The notes under the pieces are model-generated. The model worked only from the letters and a program-made list of their open reading frames with translations, made no database searches and was not told the origin of the DNA. DNA of 33,713 bases from Nannocystaceae bacterium (GTDB taxonomy: Bacteria > Myxococcota_A > Polyangia > Nannocystales > Nannocystaceae). Shown piece by piece: positions 17,559 to 24,764 of the stretch (position 1 is its first letter; every line of letters begins with the position of its first letter). The position numbers and the translations under genes are program-made. The stretch lies in assembly GCA_019694555.1 (NCBI GenBank), contig JAIBBS010000088.1, positions 1 to 33,713 of the forward strand, given 5' to 3'.

Positions 17559-18557
17559 TCAGTCGCCCGTGCGCGCGTGGATCTCGAGCTCGGTCGCCAG
17601 CGCACCGAGCTCGACCGCGACCGCCGCGGTGGCGTCGGGCGCGAAGCGATAGCGCTGCAGATCCGTGAGCAGCGCGTCGAGGCCCAGCGGCGCACGCCAG
17701 TCGACCCGCGCGCCCCACAGCGGCTGACGCTGCGCGTCGTAGGCCTGGGCCGCGAGCACCAGCGTGTCGCCCTCGCGCGCGACCGCCTCGTCGGAGCCGA
17801 TCATGTCGAGTTCAGCGATCGCCTCGGGCGCGACGACCTGCACGGGCACGCTCGCGAAGGCGACACCCCCGCTGGCGAGCGCGACCGTGCCCCGACCGAT
17901 GGCCTCGGCGTCGAGCGTGAGCCAGTCGCGGCGCTCGTCGAGCAGGTCGGTCGACACGCTCGCGACCACGCCGCTGGCGCTCGTGACCGCGACGCCGCCG
18001 GCACCGGAGAGCCGCGTGGTGCCATCGAAGCTCTCGACCACGAAGCTCGCGCTGCCGCCGGCGACGAGCTGCACGTCGTCGACCGCGGTCGGCACGTCGT
18101 CGCGCGACAGGAACAGCGGCGCCGCGGCGTGCAGCACCGCGCGTGTGGGCACGCGCACCTCGACGGTCGCGGCGGCGAGCGGGACCTCGTCGTCGTCGAC
18201 GAGCCACAGCTCGGCGACACCGGCACCGACCGCCTCCGCGCGGGCCCACACGCGCTCGCCATCGTCACCGTCGGGCACCACCGCGACCACCGCGGGATCC
18301 GAGCTCATCAGGTGCAGGTCGTCGCCGGCGGTCGCGAAGGGCTCGGCGAACACCCGCACGCTCGCGCCGCGCACCCACGGCGCGTGCAGCTGGGGCTGCG
18401 ACTCGAGCGCGTCGTGCCCGTCGTAGCGCCGCTCGACGTCGTCCCCGAAGCGCACCGACAGCGGCAGATCGCAGGCGGCGAGCAGGCCGATCACGGCGAG
18501 GATCGCCCGGCGGTGGGGACGGACACCAAGACGGGGCGAACGCTCGCGCGTGGCCAT
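17559..18557 (-). CDS. Lipoprotein with Ig-like beta repeats
   Basis: A 332-aa predicted lipoprotein with an N-terminal basic region, a hydrophobic core 'AILAVIGLLAAC' ending in the lipobox, and then beta-rich segments. 'MSSDPAVVAVVPDGDDG' and 'ASGVVASVST' recall the 'S.d..vatV' turns of bacterial Ig-like (BIG2-type) repeats, so at least two or three such folds seem likely between 50 and 310. No catalytic residues are apparent. The ATG at 18557 gives the complete signal peptide. It precedes the kinase gene on the same strand with 142 bp between (79 if the GTG start is used), so the kinase and this surface protein may form one unit. Confidence 0.75.
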   Translation of the reverse strand: MATRERSPRLGVRPHRRAILAVIGLLAACDLPLSVRFGDDVERRYDGHDALESQPQLHAPWVRGASVRVFAEPFATAGDDLHLMSSDPAVVAVVPDGDDGERVWARAEAVGAGVAELWLVDDDEVPLAAATVEVRVPTRAVLHAAAPLFLSRDDVPTAVDDVQLVAGGSASFVVESFDGTTRLSGAGGVAVTSASGVVASVSTDLLDERRDWLTLDAEAIGRGTVALASGGVAFASVPVQVVAPEAIAELDMIGSDEAVAREGDTLVLAAQAYDAQRQPLWGARVDWRAPLGLDALLTDLQRYRFAPDATAAVAVELGALATELEIHARTGD

Positions 18558-18684
18558 CGGGACGGTGCTTTTGCGGACGCCGTACCTCGGCGATTGCCCA
18601 ACGAATCCGCGGCCCCGGCGGCGCCGCCATGACGGTCGCGTCGCGCCGGCGCGGCGCTCGCGTGCCGCGGCTGTCGGGCGCTCG

Positions 18685-18698
18685 CCGCGGTACCGCGG
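18685..18698. promoter_or_regulatory. 14-bp perfect palindrome in a divergent promoter region
   Basis: CCGCGGTACCGCGG lies between the divergent genes at 18557 (minus) and 18754 (plus), 55 bp before the plus start. It is a candidate operator only; chance occurrence in GC-rich sequence is possible. Confidence 0.25.
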
Positions 18699-18753
18699 TC
18701 GGCCACGCCGCGACGCTGGCCCGTTGCGGTCGTCCGCGGCAAGCTCGTGCTCC

Positions 18754-19263
18754 ATGCCGAGCCTCCTCGATTCGTTCCGCGCGGCCGCACGCACCGGCGA
18801 TCGTGCCCACCGTGCGCTGCTCGATGCCGCAGCGACGTTGTCAGCGCCCGCGCGCGCCGACGGTCACCCCCGCTCGATCGACGGCACCTTCGCCGCCGGC
18901 CTCGCCGCCGATCGGGCGTGGTTGTCGCGGCTGCGCCACAGCGGCCAGGACCTCGCGGTGCTCGAGGAGGCCGATCTCACCTACGGTGTGCTCACCACTG
19001 CGCCCGCGATCGCATCGCTGCGCGCCGATCGCATCGCGACCGATCAGGTGCTGGTGGCGCTGATCGACGAGCTCGACGACACGGTGCTCGGCGCGACCGT
19101 GAGGTGGGACGACGAGCCCGGTGGCGCCCGCACGGCGCCGCTGTGGCTGTGCCTGGCCCAGCTGTTCGAGGCGCAGAGCCGCACGCGCGGGCGGCTGGCG
19201 CTGCTGCTCGAGCAGCACGGCGCCCAGCTCGGCACGCTCGAGCTCATCGCGCTCGCCCGCTGA
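18754..19263 (+). CDS. DinB-like protein without the metal-binding histidines
   Basis: A 169-aa protein. The order of segments follows DinB/YfiT-type four-helix-bundle proteins: 'SIDGTFAAGLAADRAWLSRL' corresponds to the family's 'SIhGTlnHlLvADriWL', and 'LCLAQLFEAQSRTRGRLALLL' corresponds to 'HlfNHqtHHRGQvhaLL'. At each of the three usual metal-ligand positions the His is replaced (Ala in the first segment; Gln/Ala/Arg/Thr in the second). DinB-family proteins use the metal in thiol-transferase-like reactions, so this copy is probably non-catalytic or binds something else. The ATG at 18754 fits the family's usual N-terminus. The similarity is judged by eye. Confidence 0.7.
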   Translation: MPSLLDSFRAAARTGDRAHRALLDAAATLSAPARADGHPRSIDGTFAAGLAADRAWLSRLRHSGQDLAVLEEADLTYGVLTTAPAIASLRADRIATDQVLVALIDELDDTVLGATVRWDDEPGGARTAPLWLCLAQLFEAQSRTRGRLALLLEQHGAQLGTLELIALAR

Positions 19264-19389
19264 GCAGCGCCGCGGACCGACACGGTCGCTCGTCGCGACC
19301 GCCGGAGCTGCGACCGGCTCTGGCCACGGGCCGGCAGAATCGCATCGCACCGCGACGTGGCCGGCTTTGGTGTATCACTGAAGGACGTC

Positions 19390-20373
19390 ATGTCGGCACG
19401 GCGGCTCTCGACCCCTCGGCTGGATCTGGTGACCGCGACCGCGCAGCACGTGCTGGTCGCGCTCGAGGACGCGCAGAAGCTGGGCCGACTGCTCGGCGCC
19501 GAGCTGCCGCCGAGCTGGCCACCGCCGCGGCACGACGAGGCGTCGCTGCGCGCGACTCTGGCCCAGCTGCACCGCGGCCCGGCGCACATCGGCTGGTGGA
19601 CGCGCTACGCGGTGCTCCGCCGCGGGCCCGACGATCGGCCGGTGGTGATCGGTGTGGTCGGGCTGCAGGGCCGACCGCAAGACGGCGCCGTCGAGCTCAC
19701 CGCCTCGCTGGTGCCGGACTATCGCGGCCGCGGCCTCGCGACCGAGGCGCTGCGCGCACTGGTGGACTGGGCCTTCGACGACGAGGAGGTCGCGACCGTG
19801 CACGCGTTCACGCCCGCCGAGCCGCTGGTGGGCGAGCGCGCGGCCGCACGCGTGCTCGAGAAGCTCGGCTTCGTCGACGCCGGCCCCAGCCCACGCGCCG
19901 ATGCGCTGCGCTGGGCCAAGACCCGCGCGGCGTGGGCCGCCGAGGGCCCGGTCGCGCGCCGCGTGCCCAAGCTCGCGAGCCCCGCTGCCGACGCGCCGGT
20001 GGCCGGCATCCCCGGGGTCGCGCGCGCGATCTTCGACAAGCTCTACGCCGAGCCGCTGCTCGACGACGCGACCATGCGCGCGCAGATCCGCGGCCACGTC
20101 GCGCGCATCGAGGCCGCGGCGAAGGACAACCCGTACGTCGACGACATCTTGGCGCGGGACATCGCGCGGGTGTGCGAGGGCCTGCTCGATGCGGTGGTCG
20201 ACAGCACGCCGCAGTGGGTCCGGCGGCAGATCCAGGCCGCGAGCCGCTACTTCGTGACCGAGGAAGACGGCGACAGCGACCTCGAGATCGGCGGCCTCGA
20301 CGAGGACGCCGCGGTCGCCAACGCGGTCGCGCGGCACCTGGGCCGCGGCGACCTCGTCTCCGATCTGCTCTGA
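19390..20373 (+). CDS. GNAT acetyltransferase fused to a YkvA-like C-terminal domain
   Basis: A 327-aa protein. Residues 5-180 are a GNAT N-acetyltransferase domain of the RimJ/RimL type: 'RRLSTPRLDLVTAT' start, a central sheet 'VVIGVVGLQGR', the acetyl-CoA loop 'YRGRGLATEAL' (111-121) and 'AARVLEKLGFVDAG' (151-165). A linker leads to residues 205-327, a helical domain ending 'DLEIGGLDEDAAVANAVARHL', which resembles the 'lDDaavl..vl' end of YkvA/DUF1232-like domains. AAGGA at 19381 supports the ATG at 19390 over the GTG at 19357. The fusion is unusual to me. The acceptor substrate is unknown. The convergent neighbour starts its stop 7 bp away. Confidence 0.8.
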   Translation: MSARRLSTPRLDLVTATAQHVLVALEDAQKLGRLLGAELPPSWPPPRHDEASLRATLAQLHRGPAHIGWWTRYAVLRRGPDDRPVVIGVVGLQGRPQDGAVELTASLVPDYRGRGLATEALRALVDWAFDDEEVATVHAFTPAEPLVGERAAARVLEKLGFVDAGPSPRADALRWAKTRAAWAAEGPVARRVPKLASPAADAPVAGIPGVARAIFDKLYAEPLLDDATMRAQIRGHVARIEAAAKDNPYVDDILARDIARVCEGLLDAVVDSTPQWVRRQIQAASRYFVTEEDGDSDLEIGGLDEDAAVANAVARHLGRGDLVSDLL

Positions 20374-20380
20374 CCCACGA

Positions 20381-21661
20381 TCACTGCGCCGGGGTCGCCT
20401 CGGGCGCGCGTGCCATCGTGCGCACACAGACCACGCGGCCGCCCTTCCACGCCACCGGCGCGGTGCCCATCTTCTCGGTCTGCGTGTTCCACACCACGCG
20501 CGAGCGGCCGAAGGTGTCGCCCTCGGTCTGCGACCAGTACTTGCCGTCGGCCACCAGCGCGCCCTTGGTGAGCGAGCCCAGCTCGCCGACCCGCGGCAGA
20601 CGCCAGTCGCCCACGCCCGCGATCTCGAGCGCGTCGCAGTAGGCGAAGGCCGCGGTCCAGCTCATGCGCGCCGGCGACTTGGTGATGCGCTTGCGGACCT
20701 TCTTGCGCGGCTCGGGCGAGACCAACACGATGTCGAGTGCGCGGAACTTCTGCGCCGTGAGTCCGGCGTAGATCGCCTTCATCTCGTCCTCGTCGAGCTC
20801 GGGCGCCACGGCTTCCTCGGGCTCGACCACGATCGGCGCGACGGCTGCGGGCGCGGCGGCCACCGGCGCCACGACCGGTGGCGGCGCGATCGCGGCGGGC
20901 GCGGCCACCGGCAGCGGCTGCGGTGCGGCGGGCGGCGGGGTCGGAACCGGCAACGCGACCACCACGGGCGAGGACTCGGGCGCCGCGGGCCCACGCCAGG
21001 CCGACACGAGCCGATCGACCGGCGACGGCCCGGCCGACGCGGACGTGACCGCGGGTGCGGGCTGGGGCTCGGGATCGCCGCTCGCCGCGGCGACGATCAC
21101 GACCGCCAGCGCGAGTGCACCGCCGATCGCGGCTGCGACCGCGCGTCGACGACGGCGATGCGTCGCGGGCTCGGCGATGTCGCTGCCGACGTCGAGCACC
21201 GGCACCGAGGTCGAGTGCAGCGGCTGCCGTCGCGACTCGCCCGCGGCCACACCCGGCGCCGGGATCACCATCGTGCCGGTCGGGGCCGCGCGGCGCATCT
21301 CCGGCAGCGACGACATCGGCACGCCGATGATCTCGAGCGCCATCGCCACGTCGACGGGGCCGCGCCAGTCGGTCGGCATCGCGATCACGCGCTGCGACGG
21401 CACGCCGGCCTGCTGCAACCGCGAGGCCGCGCGCGCCACGACCTGCGGATCGGCGTCGGCAAAGAGGATGAACACCGCATCGCTGCGCCGCTGCGCCGTC
21501 GCGAGCAGCGTGTCGTCGCGCTGTTCCAGACCCGAGACGACCTCGGTCGGCAGACCGCGCCGGGTCAGCATCTCGAGCACGGGCGCGAGCAGATGACGCG
21601 CGTCGCGGGTGCAGCAGAGCACCACCGCGGGGCCCTGCGGGGGTCGGTTTACCGTATCCAT
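20381..21661 (-). CDS. Membrane protein with Lcl (DUF1566)-type C-terminal domain
   Basis: A 426-aa protein. Residues 10-115 form an alpha/beta domain ('AVVLCCTRDARHLLAPVLEML', 'SDAVFILFADADPQVVARAASRL', 'RVIAMPTDW') suggestive of a TIR- or receiver-like fold, without a clear active site. One TM segment (about 174-194) follows a run of Arg. A Pro/Ala-rich stretch (about 200-285) spans the periplasm. The last 95 residues carry 'SWTAAFAYCDALEIAG', 'DWRLPRVGEL' and 'YWSQTE', then 'VVCVR': the Lcl C-terminal (DUF1566/FGE-like) fold found in surface and adhesion proteins. The ATG at 21661 is used; a TTG 9 bp upstream is possible. It lies 37 bp downstream of the cytochrome lipoprotein gene. Confidence 0.8.
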   Translation of the reverse strand: MDTVNRPPQGPAVVLCCTRDARHLLAPVLEMLTRRGLPTEVVSGLEQRDDTLLATAQRRSDAVFILFADADPQVVARAASRLQQAGVPSQRVIAMPTDWRGPVDVAMALEIIGVPMSSLPEMRRAAPTGTMVIPAPGVAAGESRRQPLHSTSVPVLDVGSDIAEPATHRRRRRAVAAAIGGALALAVVIVAAASGDPEPQPAPAVTSASAGPSPVDRLVSAWRGPAAPESSPVVVALPVPTPPPAAPQPLPVAAPAAIAPPPVVAPVAAAPAAVAPIVVEPEEAVAPELDEDEMKAIYAGLTAQKFRALDIVLVSPEPRKKVRKRITKSPARMSWTAAFAYCDALEIAGVGDWRLPRVGELGSLTKGALVADGKYWSQTEGDTFGRSRVVWNTQTEKMGTAPVAWKGGRVVCVRTMARAPEATPAQ

Positions 21662-21698
21662 GGCGAGCAAGCCAGGCTACGTCTTTTTCACAACATGA

Positions 21699-23066
21699 TC
21701 AAGGCGACCCCTCGGCGGCGGCCGGAACGTCGTTCTTCGGGACCCGGCCGAGCCAGCCCAGGATCACGGCGGCATCCGCGGGATCGAGGGGTCGGTCGGG
21801 GGGCATCTCGCCCGCGGCGACCCGGCGGCCGATGGCGGCGCTGTGCAGCAGCAACGAGGCGTCGCCCTGCAGGCGCGCGAACGGGTCCGCGACGCCGCCC
21901 TCGAGGTGACACGGCGCGCAGGCGCGAGCGATCACCTCGCGCACCGCGTCGGGCACGCTGGCCACCGTGGGCACGGGCTTGCGCGCCATCGCGGGACCCA
22001 TGTCGTCGAGCGTGATCGGCGTGAGCGTGTACAGCGTCGTGAGCGGCACCTCGCTGGTGTAGCCGTGGCACACCACGCAGTTGCCCACGTCGCTGGGCCA
22101 CGGCGGCATGAGCTCCATCTTGCCGGCGTAGCCCTCGAGGTTGCGCAGGCGCTCGGCGGAGACGAACGCGATCTGCTGCTTGGGTCGCGTGATCGGCTCG
22201 CGCGGCTGCGCGAGCTCGCGATAGATCGGCCGCGCCGCCTCGAGCTCGCCCAGCGCGACGTGCCCCTCGGCCAGCTCGAACATGAAGTTCTCGTAGGTGT
22301 TGGGGCAGTGCTCTGGGTCGCGCGCGCCCGCACGCAGCTCGCCCCAGCGCTCGCGCAGGCGCGTGAAGTAGCGGATCGCCTCGCGCACGCGCTCACGCTT
22401 GCCGGTCGGGATGTTGCCGGCGAAAAAAAACGCGAAGTTGCCCGCGACCGCCCACAGCTCGAGGTCGTCGGGGTCGGCCTCGGTGCGCTGGCGCAGCTCG
22501 GCCTCGAGCTGGCGCACCACGCCGTAGGCCGCGAGCATGCGCCCGCGGTTGCGCAGCTCCAGCAGCTGGCCCAGCCGCGAGAAGGCGTACGCGACGAACT
22601 GCTCGGAGCTCATGCGCGCGACCTCGACGTCGCCGAGGTACGCGCGATAGGCCTCGATTTGCGCGGTGGCCTTGCTGCCGTCGCGCTCCACCGCGCGCAT
22701 GTTGTAGAAGCGGCCCAGCGCCCGCGCGAGCTCGCGATCGCTGGGGTCGAGCCGCAGCGCGAGCTCGAGGTCGCGCTCGGCTCGCGCCTGCAGCGACAGC
22801 ACGCCCGACAGCGCGAAGCGCATGTGCGCCAGCCCCGAGGCCTTGTGCAGCGCGGCGTCGTCGGGATGCGCGTCCGCGGCCGCGGCGAGCCGCTGCAGGT
22901 ATGCGGCCTGGACCTCGCTCAGCGCGAGATCGTGGCGCAGCGCCGTGTCGACCGCCGGCGCCGGCGGCTTGGGCGTCGGTCGACACGCGCCGAGCGACAA
23001 CAACAGCGCGAGCACGCGGCGGCGCGCGCCAGCGCACGAGATCGATGCCGCAGTGGGCCAACGCAC
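21699..23066 (-). CDS. Diheme cytochrome lipoprotein with TPR-like N-terminal region
   Basis: A 455-aa predicted lipoprotein with a GTG start. Lipobox SLGAC puts the lipidated Cys at 28. Residues about 45-300 are helical with TPR-like pairs ('ALHKASGLAHMRFALSG', 'AERDLELALRLDPSDRELARAL'). Two heme motifs, CVVCH (330-334) and CAPCH (383-387), are followed by 'AAGEMPPDRPL', whose Met421 may be the axial ligand. This C-terminal part resembles the small cytochrome domains of planctomycete and myxobacterial surface proteins. It is expected in the periplasm or on a membrane as an electron carrier. An 8-T homopolymer (complement of 22423-22430) encodes part of AFFFAGN in the helical region. It is divergent from boxB. 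Confidence 0.8.
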   Translation of the reverse strand: MRWPTAASISCAGARRRVLALLLSLGACRPTPKPPAPAVDTALRHDLALSEVQAAYLQRLAAAADAHPDDAALHKASGLAHMRFALSGVLSLQARAERDLELALRLDPSDRELARALGRFYNMRAVERDGSKATAQIEAYRAYLGDVEVARMSSEQFVAYAFSRLGQLLELRNRGRMLAAYGVVRQLEAELRQRTEADPDDLELWAVAGNFAFFFAGNIPTGKRERVREAIRYFTRLRERWGELRAGARDPEHCPNTYENFMFELAEGHVALGELEAARPIYRELAQPREPITRPKQQIAFVSAERLRNLEGYAGKMELMPPWPSDVGNCVVCHGYTSEVPLTTLYTLTPITLDDMGPAMARKPVPTVASVPDAVREVIARACAPCHLEGGVADPFARLQGDASLLLHSAAIGRRVAAGEMPPDRPLDPADAAVILGWLGRVPKNDVPAAAEGSP

Positions 23067-23241
23067 GGGTGCGCAGCATACCGCGAACCGAGCCCAGGGA
23101 CGCGATCCGAGCGCTGACGCACGAACCCCGCGTGGTGGCTGGCGCGCGTCGAAAAGATTGCATGCGGCGGATCACGAACGTCGATCCGACGCGTCATCGC
23201 TGCGCTTCCCGAGCGAGTCGCTCGCACCGCACGCTGTCGAC
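23067..23241. other. Divergent intergenic region before boxB
   Basis: 175 bp between the cytochrome lipoprotein (minus) and boxB (plus). A relatively A/T-rich patch, GTCGAAAAGATTGCATG (23149-23165), stands out in very GC-rich surroundings and may belong to a promoter. No Shine-Dalgarno sequence is evident before the boxB ATG, and no regulator gene is adjacent. Confidence 0.35.
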
Positions 23242-24657
23242 ATGGCAGCCGTCGATCTCAACGCGCGCATCCCCAACAACGTCGGGCTCGCCGACGACCC
23301 GAAGATCCGTCGTGCACTCGAGCACTGGCAGCCGAAGTACCTCGACTGGTGGCGCGAGATGGGCCCGTCGCAGTTCGCCGGCCACGAGGTCTACCTGCGC
23401 ACCGCCATCGACGTCGGCGCCGACGGCTGGGCCAACTTCGGCTACGTCAAGATGCCCGACTATCGCTGGGGCGTGTTCCTCAGCACCCCCGGCGCCGATC
23501 CGCGCGTGCCCGCGGGTGACTGCGCCGGCTCGCCGGTGTGGCGCGAGGTCCCCGGCGAGCACCGCAACGCGCTGCGCCGCATCATCGTGACCCAGGCCGA
23601 CACCGAGCCTGCCAGCGTGGAGCAGCAGCGGCTGCTGGGCGCGTCGGCACCGAGCCTCTACGACATGCGCAACCTCTTCCAGGTCAACGTCGAGGAGGGC
23701 CGCCACCTGTGGGCGATGGTCTATCTGCTGCACAAGTACTTCGGCGTCGACGGCCGCGACGAGGCCGACGAGCTGCTCGAGCGCCGCTCCGGCAACCCCG
23801 ACAAGCCGCGCGTGCTCGCGACCTTCAACGATCCCTGCGAGCACTGGCTGAGCTTCTTCGCGTTCACGATGTTCACCGACCGCGACGGCAAGTTCCAGCT
23901 CTCGGCGCTGCGCGAGAGCGGCTTCGACCCGCTGGCGCGCAGCTGCGAGTTCATGCTGACCGAGGAGGCATTCCACCTCTTCGTCGGCGAGACCGGGCTC
24001 GAGCGCATCATCTTGCGCTCCGCCGAGCTGTCGATGCAGGACCCCAACGGCGACGCGCGGGGCCAGGGCGGCATCGGCTTCGACACCGTGCAGCGTGCGG
24101 TCAACACCTGGTTCTCCAGCTGCCTCGATCTGTTCGGCAGCGAGATCTCGAGCAACGCCGCGAACTACTTCGCCGCCGGGCTCAAGGGCCGCTTCCACGA
24201 GCGCGAGCGCTACGAGGACCACGTCGCCCAGGCCGGCAACTACCGCATGCCGGTGGTCGAGGGTGATCGGCTGGCGGTGATCGACGTGCCGCTGCGCAAC
24301 GCCATGAACGAGGTGCTGCGCGACGACTACATCACCGACTGCGAGCGCGCGGTGAAGAAGTGGAACAGCCGCCTCGAGGCGTTGGGCTCGCCGCTGCGGA
24401 TCTCGCTGCCGCACCGCCGCTTCAACCGCCGCCAGGGTCTGTACGCGGGCCACACCTTCGACCCAGCCGGCAACCTGATCGACCGCGACACCTTCGAGGC
24501 CTCGCGCGACCAGTGGCTGCTGTCGCGCAAGGACTCCGAGGAGCTCAAGGCGATCATGCAGCCGGTGACCGAGCCCGGGAAGGTCGCGCACTGGATCCGC
24601 CCGCCGGCCAAGGGCCTGGGCGGCCAGGACCTCGACTTCGCGTACGTGCGCGCCTGA
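23242..24657 (+). CDS. boxB: Benzoyl-CoA 2,3-epoxidase, oxygenase subunit BoxB
   Basis: A 471-aa diiron oxygenase. BoxB, with the reductase BoxA, adds one oxygen of O2 to benzoyl-CoA to give the 2,3-epoxide, the first step of the aerobic CoA-thioester route for benzoate; BoxC then opens the ring. The family segments are strikingly conserved: 'PKYLDWWREMGP', 'YVKMPDYRWGVFL', 'TQADTEPASVEQQR', 'NLFQVNVEEGRHLWAMVYLL', 'FTDRDGKFQL' and 'CEFMLTEEAFHLFVGETG'. The iron-ligand pattern is present: E122, E152 and H155 (EGRH), D213, E242 and H245 (EAFH); numbering against the known enzyme is from memory. Length matches the family (about 470). No boxA, boxC or benzoate-CoA ligase is adjacent. A terminator follows, so it appears monocistronic. 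Confidence 0.93.
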   Translation: MAAVDLNARIPNNVGLADDPKIRRALEHWQPKYLDWWREMGPSQFAGHEVYLRTAIDVGADGWANFGYVKMPDYRWGVFLSTPGADPRVPAGDCAGSPVWREVPGEHRNALRRIIVTQADTEPASVEQQRLLGASAPSLYDMRNLFQVNVEEGRHLWAMVYLLHKYFGVDGRDEADELLERRSGNPDKPRVLATFNDPCEHWLSFFAFTMFTDRDGKFQLSALRESGFDPLARSCEFMLTEEAFHLFVGETGLERIILRSAELSMQDPNGDARGQGGIGFDTVQRAVNTWFSSCLDLFGSEISSNAANYFAAGLKGRFHERERYEDHVAQAGNYRMPVVEGDRLAVIDVPLRNAMNEVLRDDYITDCERAVKKWNSRLEALGSPLRISLPHRRFNRRQGLYAGHTFDPAGNLIDRDTFEASRDQWLLSRKDSEELKAIMQPVTEPGKVAHWIRPPAKGLGGQDLDFAYVRA

Positions 24658-24680
24658 TCCCCGACCGAGACCCACGCGAG

Positions 24681-24720
24681 AGCCCGTGCGCCGCACCCCG
24701 GCGCGCGGGCTTTCGTCGTT
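24681..24720 (+). terminator. Rho-independent terminator after boxB
   Basis: AGCCCGTGCGCC (24681-24692) pairs with GGCGCGCGGGCT (24700-24711) with one mismatch around a 7-nt loop. The T-rich TTTCGTCGTT follows. It lies 24 bp after the boxB stop and is the best intrinsic terminator in the window. Confidence 0.75.
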
Positions 24721-24764
24721 GCGCGGTGGTCGCGAGGCCGCCGGCACCGCTACGCTTCTCGGTG

